From UBA7430 sp002478765 (GTDB lineage Bacteria; Bacteroidota; Bacteroidia; Flavobacteriales; UBA7430): DNA of 64,000 bases. The notes under the pieces were generated by a model. It saw only the letters and a program-made list of their open reading frames with translations. It was not told where the DNA came from and did no database searches. Numbering within the stretch: the stretch's first letter is position 1; the number at the start of each line of letters is the position of its first letter. The translations under genes were made by a program, and so were the position numbers. The stretch spans positions 186,001-250,000 of the forward strand of contig CALSTU010000003.1 in NCBI GenBank assembly GCA_943789355.1, written 5' to 3'. Below are positions 8,741 to 17,571 of this stretch, in pieces.

Positions 8741-9029
8741 TTTTTATGTAGTCGCTGTAGCCTCCTTTTAAAAAATAGAGGTTGGTGAATTTGTATTTTT
8801 TCTCTAGCATGTATGTGATGGCTGTAGATCGTCGGCTAGTTCGACAGTATATAATCACAGGTTTATCTCGTGTAATACGATCTGTAGAGGCCATCATCTT
8901 GTCCAGAGGAATGTTTTCATTGCACAAAGCACCGTCCTCATATTCGTAGGGTTCTCGAATGTCTATGAGCTGAATATTTTCTTTATTCTTCAACTTCTTT
9001 CTCAGCTCATTTGAATCAATAAACTTCAT
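8727..9029 (-). CDS. Rhodanese-like domain protein
   Basis: A 100-residue single rhodanese domain. It has the N-terminal LIDIREPYEYEDGAL motif (residues 21-35) and the active-site loop YCRTSRRST with the sulfur-carrying Cys62, so it should be an active persulfide carrier or thiosulfate sulfurtransferase. No signal peptide; cytoplasmic. Its ATG overlaps the ComA stop by one base, and its end overlaps the DUF368 gene by 14 bases. Sitting next to a sulfite-using enzyme it could be a sulfite or sulfur donor, which is a guess from context. Confidence 0.9.
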   Translation of the reverse strand: MKFIDSNELRKKLKNKENIQLIDIREPYEYEDGALCNENIPLDKMMASTDRITRDKPVIIYCRTSRRSTAITYMLEKKYKFTNLYFLKGGYSDYIKNENS

Positions 9030-9793
9030 TATTTCTTGGGTAAAAAATCAAAAAAGGTATCACCTCTTAAACCTAAACGTAAGCATTCTAGAGGCATGAC
9101 TTCGTTTGGAGCAATATTTCCGAGATTTACGTTAGCCCCCATAAGTTTGATAAACCAAACTTGTTGTGATTTTTGAGGGGCTTCCCAAAGAATCTTATCC
9201 TTCGGAATTTCTGTCAAAATTTCTTCAATAAGATCCGATCGAACTTCACCTGTATCTCTGCATATTCCTACATTTCCACCTTCACGAGCTTCTGCAATGA
9301 CTTTCCAAGATCCAGCACTAAGTTCTTTCTCCATCATTTGAATCCACTTGTACGGTGGGATCAAAATATCAGCGCTCTTGGCGCCTATTTCTGACAATAC
9401 GGTTGTGCTTTGGGATACAATATTGATGTATTCACATTTTTTTTCATGATCCATGGTAATGCATCCATCAGATATTTCTATTGTATCTAATTCATACCGC
9501 TCAATCAAGTCTATGTATTCCTGAAACATATCTCTGGCAATAAAAGCTTCAAAAAGTGTGCCGCCAAAGTATACTTTGTGTCCTGCATTCTTGTAAAGCT
9601 TTATTTTCTCTTTTAGATTTTCTTCTAAATAAGCAGTTCCAAATCCTAGTTTAATTAAATCAATATATTTTGAGGACACTGATAGCATGTCTTCAGCCTC
9701 TCTAATGCTTAGTCCTTTATCCATGACCATGGTAAGTCCTTCTGATCTGGGAGTTTCAGTGCGTAGAGGTATGTGGGGTAAATTGAAATTCAT
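9029..9793 (-). CDS. comA: Phosphosulfolactate synthase (ComA family)
   Basis: Family reaction: addition of sulfite to phosphoenolpyruvate giving (2R)-phospho-3-sulfolactate, known from archaeal coenzyme M synthesis and sulfolactate formation in some bacteria. The 254-residue TIM-barrel protein shows the family landmarks TETPRSEGLTMVMDKGLS, IDLIKLGFGTAYL, KVYFGGTLFEAF, the EISDGCITM segment, AREGGNVGICRDTGEVRSDL and GANVNLGNIAPNEVMPLECLR. Methanogenic coenzyme M makes no sense here; a route to sulfolactate or cysteate (as in capnine-type sulfonolipids of this phylum) is more likely, but the downstream enzymes are not in the window. Follows the TPR gene by 5 bases. Not related to competence ComA. 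Confidence 0.88.
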   Translation of the reverse strand: MNFNLPHIPLRTETPRSEGLTMVMDKGLSIREAEDMLSVSSKYIDLIKLGFGTAYLEENLKEKIKLYKNAGHKVYFGGTLFEAFIARDMFQEYIDLIERYELDTIEISDGCITMDHEKKCEYINIVSQSTTVLSEIGAKSADILIPPYKWIQMMEKELSAGSWKVIAEAREGGNVGICRDTGEVRSDLIEEILTEIPKDKILWEAPQKSQQVWFIKLMGANVNLGNIAPNEVMPLECLRLGLRGDTFFDFLPKK

Positions 9794-9798
9794 TCGTA

Positions 9799-11187
9799 TT
9801 ATTTTAGTAGTTTTTTGAAACTTGTATTTTTTTCAAGATCAGGAATGTGTTCAAAGAGGTCGTTTTTTGAATCAGGCTGAATTGCATTTGCTTTTTGTAA
9901 GTATTTAGATGCCTGCTCTTCTTCTCCTTCAAGAAAAAGGTATGCACCCAATCTAAAGAGTAGGTTCACATGATTTTTGTGTTTCTGTAACCCTTGCTTT
10001 AAAAGCGTGATCGCATCTTTTGTTTCATTCAACTCTCTCATCAATTGAGCATATTCCATCCAAAGAGCTGGAGAGTTACATCCCAATTCAATTAGTTTTT
10101 GATAGCCCAGATCAGCTTCAGCATACAGGCCAACCTTTTTGTATGTTTTTGTTTGAATGTAGAGGTATTCTAGGTCGTCAGGGTTCAGATTAATGGCTTT
10201 CTTTATGTAGTGCAAACCTTCTTCTGAAGATCCTGAGGCATCATGGCATAACCCAATCTCTAGCCAAGCTTCAGACAGTTGAGGGTCTTCATGACAGGCT
10301 TTCGTTAAATAACGTACCGCTTGTTTATACTGCTTAAGTTCTTTGTAGCAAAGTCCAATTTTCAGATAAGTGAAGCCGGTAGGTTCCTCAAAAGCAAACG
10401 TGAGCATATAGGTTTCTATGGCCTCTTTTGTTTTTCCTAAATGAGATAAACTGCGGGCTTTTTCATGGTAGCCGGCTGTAAAACACTCGTCGATAAGAAT
10501 CGCGTACTCTAGCGCCCAAACTGCTTGATTGTAATCTTTTGTTTTGTTGAGGAATAAGCCTAGTTGGTACCAAATGATTTCACAATAGGGAGCTTTCTCT
10601 GTAAGCTTTTTAAAAAAATCAATGGCCTCGTTGTAGGAATCTGTGCGTTCAAAACAATAGGCGATGTTGAAAATAGCAATATCATCTTCGGGTTCTTCCT
10701 CTAGGAATGAACTTAAGTATTTGATTGCATCATTAAATTTTCCTAAGCACTGGTATTCAAATGCAATAAAAGGGAAAACGTCCATTACATTTTCTGATAA
10801 TGTTTGCGCTTTTTGGAAATGTTTGAGAGCCTGTTGGTGCTTTCTTTTTTTTGACAAAATGCTACCTTTAGCGATGTGAAGGTCGGGATTGCTAGGTTCT
10901 AGTGACTCAGCCCTTTCCAATACTTTTTCTGCTTCAGGCAATCGTTCTAGTATGGTTAGGATTTGACCTTTTTTAATGAGGAAATTCGCTGAAAACGGGT
11001 ACTGCTTAAACGCAAGATCCATACTTCCCATTGCTTCACCCAGAAGACCTTTGTCGATGTAGTGATCAGCAATGTCTTCAAATTCGTGAGAATCAAAAAA
11101 CAATTGTGTGTGGCCATTCAGCATGTTCTCATAGCGTTCTATGAGTTGCGAAATGCTCTTTTTATTTCCCCAAGATTTATGATCCAT
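9799..11187 (-). CDS. Tetratricopeptide repeat protein
   Basis: A 462-residue protein made almost wholly of TPR units (for example PEAEKVLERAESLEPSNPDL, DAIKYLSSFLEEEPEDDIAI and QAVRYLTKACHEDPQLSEAW), about ten in a row, with no signal peptide or membrane segment, so a cytoplasmic scaffold. Partner unknown. The ATG at 11187 is preferred over an upstream frame opening at 11295: a TAnnTTTG box lies at 11209-11216, which would be inside the coding region if the longer form were right. First gene of the comA-rhodanese-DUF368-aroE operon. Confidence 0.88.
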   Translation of the reverse strand: MDHKSWGNKKSISQLIERYENMLNGHTQLFFDSHEFEDIADHYIDKGLLGEAMGSMDLAFKQYPFSANFLIKKGQILTILERLPEAEKVLERAESLEPSNPDLHIAKGSILSKKRKHQQALKHFQKAQTLSENVMDVFPFIAFEYQCLGKFNDAIKYLSSFLEEEPEDDIAIFNIAYCFERTDSYNEAIDFFKKLTEKAPYCEIIWYQLGLFLNKTKDYNQAVWALEYAILIDECFTAGYHEKARSLSHLGKTKEAIETYMLTFAFEEPTGFTYLKIGLCYKELKQYKQAVRYLTKACHEDPQLSEAWLEIGLCHDASGSSEEGLHYIKKAINLNPDDLEYLYIQTKTYKKVGLYAEADLGYQKLIELGCNSPALWMEYAQLMRELNETKDAITLLKQGLQKHKNHVNLLFRLGAYLFLEGEEEQASKYLQKANAIQPDSKNDLFEHIPDLEKNTSFKKLLK

Positions 11188-11208
11188 AGAAGGTTTGTAA
11201 ACTGTTTG

Positions 11209-11216
11209 CAAAATTA
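11209..11216 (-). promoter_or_regulatory. Bacteroidota -7 promoter box for the TPR-comA-aroE operon
   Basis: TAATTTTG on the minus strand, ending 21 bases before the ATG at 11187. Fits TAnnTTTG and supports the shorter start of the TPR gene. Confidence 0.55.
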
Positions 11217-11415
11217 CAATTATACATTTTAAAACTACTCCATTTAAGTCTTCTTTTAACGCTTTAAACCTGAACTTATTCACAAATAAATTCACAAATC
11301 AGTTAACTTGGTGGTGCTGGATCAAAGCTATTCACTAGGGTATGTTAGTTTCTTTATCCGTTTCGATGATTTCCCCAACGGCATCAGTGTATCTTAGCAA
11401 AAAAAAAGATAGTGT

Positions 11416-12792
11416 ATGACATTGATTAAATCCATCTCCGGGATACGAGGTACAATTGGCGGTTCGCCAGGAGATAATTTAACGCCATTGGATGTGGTTA
11501 AGTTTAGTTCTGCTTATGGCATGTGGTTGAGGGCTAGAACTCAAGGCTCTCTTAAAGTTGTTGTAGGTAGAGATGCACGGATTTCAGGAGCGATCATCCA
11601 AGGTTTGGTGCAGACAAGCTTACAGTCTTTAGGTATCGATGTCATTGACTTAGGCTTAAGTACGACGCCTACGGTGGAGGTTGCGGTTCCTAAGGAAAAT
11701 GCCTCGGGTGGGATTATATTAACTGCGAGTCACAATCCAAAGCAATGGAATGCATTAAAGCTACTCAATGAAAAAGGAGAGTTTATTTCCGCTGAAGATG
11801 GTGCAGAGATATTGAAAATTGCTGCTGAAGAATCGTTTGATTACGCGGAGGTTGATGAGCTAGGAGGCGTTGTTAAGAAAGATTACTTGAATGAACATAT
11901 TAACGCTGTATTAAACCTTTCTACTGTTGATGTTGAATTGGTGAAGTCTTCAAATTTCAAAGTAGTTGTTGATGCTGTGAATTCTACAGGTGGAATTTAT
12001 TTGCCAGCATTATTACGCGAAATGGGCGTTGATGTCGTTGAATTGTACTGCGAGCCAAATGGGCATTTCCCTCATAATCCAGAGCCCCTACCAGAGCATT
12101 TAAGCGATTTGTGCGCTAAGGTTGTTGAGACAAAATCAGACCTTGGTTTTGTTGTAGATCCCGACGTTGATCGACTGGCGATTGTATCAGAGGATGGTTC
12201 TTTGTTTGGTGAGGAATATACTCTTGTGGCTGTAGCCGATCATGTTTTGAAGTCCAAAAAAGGGAACACGGTATCCAATTTATCTTCAACACGAGCCCTT
12301 CGTGATGTGAGTGAAACTCATGGAGTTCGTTATTATGCTTCAGCAGTAGGTGAGGTCAATGTGGTTGAGAAGATGAAAGAAGTTGAAGCTCCGATTGGCG
12401 GAGAAGGGAATGGGGGGATTATTTACCCAGAACTCCATTATGGCCGAGACTCATTGGTTGGTGTGGCATTGTTCTTGACACACTTAGCGCAGTCAAAACT
12501 AACTTGTTCCGACTTAAGGAAAAAGTATAAAAATTACTACATGTCGAAGAACAAAATTGAATTAACACCAGAACTAGACGTTGATAGTCTTCTGGCGTCA
12601 ATGGCAAAAAAGTATTCTCATGAGGATGTTGATTGTACCGATGGTGTTAAGATTAATTTTAATGAAGAGTGGGTTCATTTGCGCAAATCAAATACGGAAC
12701 CGATTATTCGAATTTACACAGAAAGTGTAAGTTCTCAAAAAGCGGGTGCTTTGGCGAGTCGTTTTATACGAGAAATTGGTGAGCTTTATTGA
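11416..12792 (+). CDS. glmM: Phosphoglucosamine mutase (alpha-D-phosphohexomutase)
   Basis: Interconverts glucosamine-6-phosphate and glucosamine-1-phosphate on the way to UDP-GlcNAc for peptidoglycan and LPS. The 458-residue protein opens SISGIRGTIGGSPGDNLTP, and has the phosphoserine loop TASHNPKQWN (Ser105), the metal loop DPDVDRLAI, the sugar-binding GEGNGGII and the phosphate-binding RKSNTEPIIRIYTES near the C-terminus. Phosphomannomutase activity cannot be excluded, but the GIRGTIGG opening is the usual Bacteroidota GlmM form. A TATCTTAG, one base off the -7 consensus, precedes the gene. Confidence 0.9.
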   Translation: MTLIKSISGIRGTIGGSPGDNLTPLDVVKFSSAYGMWLRARTQGSLKVVVGRDARISGAIIQGLVQTSLQSLGIDVIDLGLSTTPTVEVAVPKENASGGIILTASHNPKQWNALKLLNEKGEFISAEDGAEILKIAAEESFDYAEVDELGGVVKKDYLNEHINAVLNLSTVDVELVKSSNFKVVVDAVNSTGGIYLPALLREMGVDVVELYCEPNGHFPHNPEPLPEHLSDLCAKVVETKSDLGFVVDPDVDRLAIVSEDGSLFGEEYTLVAVADHVLKSKKGNTVSNLSSTRALRDVSETHGVRYYASAVGEVNVVEKMKEVEAPIGGEGNGGIIYPELHYGRDSLVGVALFLTHLAQSKLTCSDLRKKYKNYYMSKNKIELTPELDVDSLLASMAKKYSHEDVDCTDGVKINFNEEWVHLRKSNTEPIIRIYTESVSSQKAGALASRFIREIGELY

Positions 12793-12870
12793 TGAAAAAT
12801 GATTTTTTAATCGTTATTTGATTACATAATTTCGGATGCAATACGAATGTGAGAAAACGAGCCATTTATA

Positions 12871-14004
12871 ATGAAAGTATATCTAGATAATGCCGCCACA
12901 ACGCCCATAGATCCTTTGGTTTTTGAGGCAATGATTCCTGTTTTGAAGGATGGTTTTGGAAATCCATCTTCGACGCATTCTCACGGTCGAAAAGTAAAGT
13001 CAGTGATTGAGCGTGCAAGAAAAAATGTTGCGAGACACTTAAATTGCAGTCCCGGGGAAATCTTCTTCACCTCTGGAGGTACGGAAGCAGATAACATGGC
13101 GATTCAATCTTCTGTACGAGATTTAGGCGTAAAGCACATCATCACAAGTTCCATTGAACACCATGCCGTAGGTCACACCATTGATCAATTGAAAAGAGAG
13201 GGTCTGGTCGAGGTAACTTACGTTCATTTGGATGAAATGGGGCATGTGGATCTTCAGCATTTAGATCAAATCTTGTCGATCAGTCCGAAGACTCTTGTCT
13301 CACTGATGCATGCTAATAATGAAGTTGGGAATTTACTGTCCTTAGAGCGTGTTTCCGAAATTTGTGAAAAGCATGGAGCTGTATTTCATTCCGATACCGT
13401 TCAGACAATGGCACATTACCGATTTGACATGGAAGTGATTGATAAGGTTCATTTTATGGCTTGTTCCGCACATAAGTTTCATGGTCCCAAGGGCGTTGGT
13501 TTTTTATATGTAAACAGTAAAGTTAAAATCAATCCCCTAATTCATGGTGGTGCACAAGAACGCAATATGCGAGGCGGAACCGAGAATGTTTATGGAATTG
13601 TTGGACTATCTATGGCCATGGATGTTGCTTTGTCAGATGTGAATGCCCACAAGGAATATATTACGGGGTTGAAGTTGCATATGATTGAACGTTTAAACCA
13701 GAGCATTCCTAATGTTTCTTACAATGCTGATTCTGAGCACTTAACCCGAAGTTTGTATACTGTGCTTAGTGTTTCTTTACCCCCTACAGACATTGCATCG
13801 ATGTTGGTTTTCAATATGGATATTATGGGCGTAGCATGCTCTGGGGGTTCTGCGTGTACTTCAGGTGCGAGTACAGGTTCACATGTATTGCAAGGCATTG
13901 ATGCGCCAGAGGCTCGTCCGACCATTCGTTTTTCGTTCTCTAGATTTAACACCAAAGAGGAGGTTGATTATGCTGTTGATTGTTTGGTAGAACTTTATTC
14001 GTAG
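12871..14004 (+). CDS. Cysteine desulfurase, NifS/IscS family
   Basis: Pyridoxal-phosphate enzyme that takes sulfur from cysteine as a persulfide for Fe-S clusters or thiolation. The 377-residue protein starts YLDNAATTPIDP, has the substrate segment FTSGGTEADNMAI, the PLP His in SSIEHHAV, the Schiff-base Lys202 in SACSAHKFHGPKG-type context (HKFHGPKG), RGGTENV, and the mobile catalytic loop CSGGSACTSGAS with Cys329. It is a group I (NifS/IscS-like) enzyme. No iscU, sufE or tRNA thiolase gene is adjacent, so its sulfur acceptor is unclear. Converges with the YihY gene 23 bases away. Confidence 0.93.
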   Translation: MKVYLDNAATTPIDPLVFEAMIPVLKDGFGNPSSTHSHGRKVKSVIERARKNVARHLNCSPGEIFFTSGGTEADNMAIQSSVRDLGVKHIITSSIEHHAVGHTIDQLKREGLVEVTYVHLDEMGHVDLQHLDQILSISPKTLVSLMHANNEVGNLLSLERVSEICEKHGAVFHSDTVQTMAHYRFDMEVIDKVHFMACSAHKFHGPKGVGFLYVNSKVKINPLIHGGAQERNMRGGTENVYGIVGLSMAMDVALSDVNAHKEYITGLKLHMIERLNQSIPNVSYNADSEHLTRSLYTVLSVSLPPTDIASMLVFNMDIMGVACSGGSACTSGASTGSHVLQGIDAPEARPTIRFSFSRFNTKEEVDYAVDCLVELYS

Positions 14005-14027
14005 TCGGGAGTTCTGATCACCAGATC

Positions 14028-14909
14028 TTATTTTAATTGTTTTTCTTTAGCACTTATAATACTGGCATTCAATTCAAAGCCTAACAACAAAATAATCGAA
14101 TTAAAGTACATCCATAATAGGATGACCAACAAGGTACCAATAGATCCATAAAGCTGGTTGTATTGGGCGAAATTATTGACATAATAGCTAAACCCTAAAG
14201 ACGTAATAACGCTTAAAGTAGTCGCAGTAATTGAACCTGCAGATAAAAATCTCCATCCACTTTTGTCAGCAGGACCATAGTAATAAAGGATGCTGATACT
14301 CACAAACAGTAAAAGTACAAAAATGAGCCACTTGCTGTAATTAATTAATTCTATTACATAAAGTTCTAGGTACTGTTCATCAATCAGGCTATGAAGGAAT
14401 TCAAGCGAAAATATCTGGAGTGTGATTGTAAGAATAAATAAGAGGGCTAGAACAAACGTAAGCACAATTGATAGGACCTTTAACTGTATCCATGATCGTT
14501 TATCTTTTAAGTGATACGTGGCATTAAAGCAGGTGATCATGGTGTTTACACCGTTTGTAGAAAAGTAAAAGGTTAATATGAAAGTCAATGAGAGTAGGCT
14601 TCCGTGCTGGTGGTTGATGATGTCATCAAGAATAGACTTTGTTGCTTCAAATGTGTGTGGGGGAAGAATGTCGCTAATAGATGTGAAAAGTTGTTCTTGA
14701 AAACCCTCAATCGGCACGAATGGGATGAGGGTAAATATGACGATGATTGAGGGGAATAGAGCCAAAAAGAAATTGAAAGCAAGTGCTGATGCTCGAGTGG
14801 TCAGCGCTCCTTCGACGAGTCCTTTGTAGAAAAACATGGAAACGTCATACAAAGACTGCCCTTGAAAGCCGGGCATGATGATTTTGTTCGATATATTTTT
14901 AAACTTCAT
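14028..14909 (-). CDS. YihY/BrkB-family inner membrane protein
   Basis: A 293-residue membrane protein of the YihY (formerly tRNase BN) family, function unestablished. Family features: GLVEGALTTRASALAFNFFLALFPSIIVI at the first membrane segment, the FYFSTNGVNTMI segment, and the C-terminal YGSIGTLLVILLWMYFNSIILLLGFELNA, with six predicted membrane segments. The older annotation as a ribonuclease was shown to belong to a different gene. Between convergent cysteine desulfurase and upstream nadC (26 bases), so it is likely co-transcribed with nadC. Confidence 0.9.
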   Translation of the reverse strand: MKFKNISNKIIMPGFQGQSLYDVSMFFYKGLVEGALTTRASALAFNFFLALFPSIIVIFTLIPFVPIEGFQEQLFTSISDILPPHTFEATKSILDDIINHQHGSLLSLTFILTFYFSTNGVNTMITCFNATYHLKDKRSWIQLKVLSIVLTFVLALLFILTITLQIFSLEFLHSLIDEQYLELYVIELINYSKWLIFVLLLFVSISILYYYGPADKSGWRFLSAGSITATTLSVITSLGFSYYVNNFAQYNQLYGSIGTLLVILLWMYFNSIILLLGFELNASIISAKEKQLK

Positions 14910-14935
14910 AAATTATTTAATTAGTTATTATTTAT

Positions 14936-15781
14936 TTAATAGGCTTTTAAGCTCAAATCCATATTGTTTATCGAGTGCGTGAGTGCTCCTACAGAGATGA
15001 AATCTACCCCGCATTCAGCATATGCTCTTATTGTATCGCTAGTTATTCCACCAGATGACTCTGTTTCGAATGTGCCATTAATAAATTGAACAGCTTCCTT
15101 TGTTTCACTCGGGGTGAAATTGTCAAGCATGATCCTATGAATACCGCCTAAAGATACAATTTCCTTAACCTCTGAAATGTTCCTTGCTTCCACCTCAATT
15201 CGTAGGTCAAGGTTCTTATTTTTCAAATATTTCTTAACTTTTGTGATGGCTTTAGGGATCCCACCTGCAAAATCAATGTGATTATCTTTCAGCATAATCA
15301 TATCGTACAATCCAAACCTGTGGTTAGCGCCGCCACCAATTCTGACGGCCCATTTTTCAATAATTCGCATGCCTGGAGTGGTCTTTCGGGTGTCTAAAAT
15401 AGTTGTTTTAGTCCCCTCAATAAGTTTCATATAGTCCCTTGTTTTCGTCGCAATAGCACTCATTCTTTGCATGCAATTTAACACAAGCCTCTCTGCCGTT
15501 AGCAAAGAAGTTGAGGGGCCTTCAACGGTGAAAGCAATAGCTCCTTTTCTCACTTGATCGCCATCCTGAATTCGGTTTAGCATTTTGATTTTTGGATCAA
15601 CGATTTCGAAAATCCATTCAGCCAAATGGATTCCTGCAATGATTCCATCTTCTTTAATTAGTAGTTGAGCCCTTCCTTCTGTATCTTTCGGGATACAAGC
15701 TAATGAGCTATGATCTCCTTCGCGAATGTCTTCGTCTAAGGCTGCTGTTATAAATGGAAGTACTTTCTCCTTTTTAATCAT
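14936..15781 (-). CDS. nadC: Nicotinate-nucleotide pyrophosphorylase (quinolinate phosphoribosyltransferase)
   Basis: Converts quinolinate and PRPP to nicotinate mononucleotide with loss of CO2, in de novo NAD synthesis. The 281-residue protein has the N-terminal DEDIREGDHSSLACIP, the active-site RKTTPGMRIIEKWAV, GGGANHRFGLYDMIMLKDNH (residues binding quinolinate and PRPP) and the C-terminal SSGGITSDTIRAYAECGVDFISVGALTHS. Length is normal. Divergent from rlmH across 55 bases; nadA and nadB are not in the window. Confidence 0.96.
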   Translation of the reverse strand: MIKKEKVLPFITAALDEDIREGDHSSLACIPKDTEGRAQLLIKEDGIIAGIHLAEWIFEIVDPKIKMLNRIQDGDQVRKGAIAFTVEGPSTSLLTAERLVLNCMQRMSAIATKTRDYMKLIEGTKTTILDTRKTTPGMRIIEKWAVRIGGGANHRFGLYDMIMLKDNHIDFAGGIPKAITKVKKYLKNKNLDLRIEVEARNISEVKEIVSLGGIHRIMLDNFTPSETKEAVQFINGTFETESSGGITSDTIRAYAECGVDFISVGALTHSINNMDLSLKAY

Positions 15782-15836
15782 AAGATTATGTTACTTTGTT
15801 ATCCATGCAAAATAAGTAACTTTTTAAAGAATATCT

Positions 15837-16310
15837 ATGAAGATTTTGTTTTTAGTTGTCGGAAAAACCGATGACAAATACATTTTAGAAGGTGTCGATA
15901 AATATCGGAATCGTCTGAAGCACTACATAGCTTTTGATTACGAAGAGATACCGGATTTGAAACATCGAAAGACGCTTTCAGAGTTGCAACAAAAAAAACA
16001 AGAGTCGGATTTGATTTTGGGAAAGTTAAAAGCAGGCGACCATATCGTCTTATTGGATGAGAAGGGTAAGATGTTTCGTTCCTTAGAATTTGCAAATCAC
16101 TTACAACAAAAAATGAACTCGGGGATAAAACGATTGGTCTTTGTCGTGGGAGGTCCATATGGTTTCGATTCCGCAATTTATCAAAAGGCTCAAGAGAAAG
16201 TTTCCTTGTCAAAAATGACTTTTTCTCATCAAATGATTCGTCTGTTTTTCGTCGAACAAGTTTATCGATCAATGTCTATTTTGAGGAATGAGCCTTATCA
16301 TCACGAGTAG
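15837..16310 (+). CDS. rlmH: 23S rRNA (pseudouridine1915-N3)-methyltransferase RlmH
   Basis: SPOUT-class methyltransferase that N3-methylates pseudouridine 1915 in helix 69 of 23S rRNA on whole 70S ribosomes. The 157-residue protein has the SAM-binding knot segments LLDEKGKMFRSLEFA, FVVGGPYGFDSAIYQKA and the C-terminal LSKMTFSHQMIRLFFVEQVY followed by RSMSILRNEPYHHE, all diagnostic. Length is exact for the family. An unusually long antisense open frame covers this gene but has no protein-like content. Confidence 0.96.
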   Translation: MKILFLVVGKTDDKYILEGVDKYRNRLKHYIAFDYEEIPDLKHRKTLSELQQKKQESDLILGKLKAGDHIVLLDEKGKMFRSLEFANHLQQKMNSGIKRLVFVVGGPYGFDSAIYQKAQEKVSLSKMTFSHQMIRLFFVEQVYRSMSILRNEPYHHE

Positions 16311-16392
16311 CATACTCAGGCTGTTTAGAAACCTTCTTTATGTTCACGCATTTTGCTTTTTTAGAATTCTTTTTAATTTGATATTAATTCCT

Positions 16393-16400
16393 TACTTTTG
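16393..16400 (+). promoter_or_regulatory. Bacteroidota -7 promoter box for rpsF operon
   Basis: TACTTTTG fits TAnnTTTG and ends 34 bases before the rpsF ATG. No convincing -33 TTG at 19-21 bases upstream. Confidence 0.5.
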
Positions 16401-16434
16401 CAGACCATTTTGGACAAAAACTAAATAAATAACC

Positions 16435-16788
16435 ATGTTGAAAAACTACGAAACTGTTTTCATTTTGAATCCCGTTTTGTCTGATGAACAGACAAAGGAA
16501 GCAGTAAGCAAGTTTACAGCACATTTGAAATCAAATGGAGCTGAAATTGTAGCAGAGGAAAGCTGGGGCTTAAAAAAGCTCGCTTACCCGATCCAGAAAA
16601 AGAAAAGTGGATTTTACTTTTTAGTAGAATTCAAAGGAGCATCTGATCTAACCTCTAGTTTAGAGGTTCTTTTAAAAAGAGATGAGCGCGTAATGCGATT
16701 CTTAACGGTTGCTCTGGATAAAGATGCACTCGCTTATGCAGGTCAAAGAAGAGAAAGATTAAACGCTAATTCTAAAGAGACTAAGTAA
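16435..16788 (+). CDS. rpsF: 30S ribosomal protein S6
   Basis: Binds the central domain of 16S rRNA together with S18 during 30S assembly. The 117-residue protein starts LKNYETVFILNPVLSDEQ, has the conserved SWGLKKLAYPIQKKKSGFY and VEFKGASDL segments and the RVMRFLTVALDKDA end of the fold, then a short charged tail. First gene of the S6-S18-L9 operon; its stop overlaps the rpsR start by one base (TAATG). Members of the phylum often lack ssb/priB at this site, as here. Confidence 0.98.
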   Translation: MLKNYETVFILNPVLSDEQTKEAVSKFTAHLKSNGAEIVAEESWGLKKLAYPIQKKKSGFYFLVEFKGASDLTSSLEVLLKRDERVMRFLTVALDKDALAYAGQRRERLNANSKETK

Positions 16789-17057
16789 TGGCAGCAAACT
16801 CAGAAATTCGATTCCTTACTCCGTTGTCTATAGATACCGGTAAGTTGAAGAAATATTGTCGTTTTAAGAAGACAGGTATCAAGTACATCGATTACAAAGA
16901 TGCTGACTTCTTGACGAAATTTTTAAATGAACAAGGTAAAATTTTACCTCGTCGTATCACGGGTACTTCTTTGAAATTTCAAAGAAAAGTATCTCAAGCC
17001 GTAAAACGAGCTCGTCACATTGCTGTTTTACCTTACGTAACTGATTTAATGAAGTAA
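16788..17057 (+). CDS. rpsR: 30S ribosomal protein S18
   Basis: Small-subunit protein that pairs with S6 on the 16S platform. The 89-residue protein shows the S18 core: KKYCRFKKTGIKYIDYKDAD, LTKFLNEQGKILPRRITGTS and the very conserved KFQRKVSQAVKRARHIAVLP. Overlaps rpsF by one base and is followed by rplI after 13 bases. Confidence 0.98.
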   Translation: MAANSEIRFLTPLSIDTGKLKKYCRFKKTGIKYIDYKDADFLTKFLNEQGKILPRRITGTSLKFQRKVSQAVKRARHIAVLPYVTDLMK

Positions 17058-17070
17058 AAAACCAAGTACT

Positions 17071-17520
17071 ATGGAAATTATTTTATCGCAAGACGTAGCA
17101 AACTTAGGTTTTAAAGACGACATCGTTAGTGTTAAAAACGGTTACGGAAGAAATTACTTAATACCACAAGGGTATGGTAAGTTAGCTACAGATTCTGCCA
17201 AAAAAGTGTTGGCGGAGAATATAAAACAAAGAGCCTTTAAAGAGCAAAAAATTGTTGCAGATGCAAATAAGATTGCTGATGCTATCAAGGCTCTAGAATT
17301 GAAATTGTCTGCAAAAGTAGCAGAAGGTGGTCACAAGTTGTTTGGTTCAGTAACGACTATTGACCTCGCAGCCGCTTTTGATAAAGCAGGTCAGTCGATT
17401 GAAAAGAAATTCATTTCAATTACAGGTGGATCTGTCAAGGCATTAGGTAAATACAATGCTTCAGTACGTCTACACAGAAATGTTGTAGTGGATGTAGCTT
17501 TTGAAGTTGTAGCGGAATAA
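17071..17520 (+). CDS. rplI: 50S ribosomal protein L9
   Basis: Two-domain protein at the base of the L1 stalk. The 149-residue protein has the N-terminal domain signature DVANLGFKDDIVSVKNGYGRNYLIPQGY (quoted in part: GYGRNYLIPQG), the long connecting helix (KKVLAENIKQRAFKEQKIVA) and the C-terminal domain with KLFGSVTTIDLA. Last gene of the operon, with a terminator beginning about 20 bases after its stop. Confidence 0.98.
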   Translation: MEIILSQDVANLGFKDDIVSVKNGYGRNYLIPQGYGKLATDSAKKVLAENIKQRAFKEQKIVADANKIADAIKALELKLSAKVAEGGHKLFGSVTTIDLAAAFDKAGQSIEKKFISITGGSVKALGKYNASVRLHRNVVVDVAFEVVAE

Positions 17521-17540
17521 TTCGCAGTTCACATTGATTC

Positions 17541-17571
17541 AAAAAAGGCTCCTATCTAGGGGCCTTTTTTT
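17541..17571 (+). terminator. Intrinsic terminator after rplI
   Basis: Seven-pair stem AGGCTCC/GGGGCCT (one G-T pair) with loop TATCTA, preceded by A and followed by seven T. Ends the S6-S18-L9 transcript. Confidence 0.85.

Noticed and set aside
10664..10879. Open frame opposite the TPR gene
   Set aside because: Antisense shadow in a repetitive gene; no independent start signal or conserved content.
15835..16272. 145-codon open frame antisense to rlmH
   Set aside because: It lies wholly over a strongly conserved gene, has an unnatural residue mix (basic and Ser/Arg-rich), and no motif.
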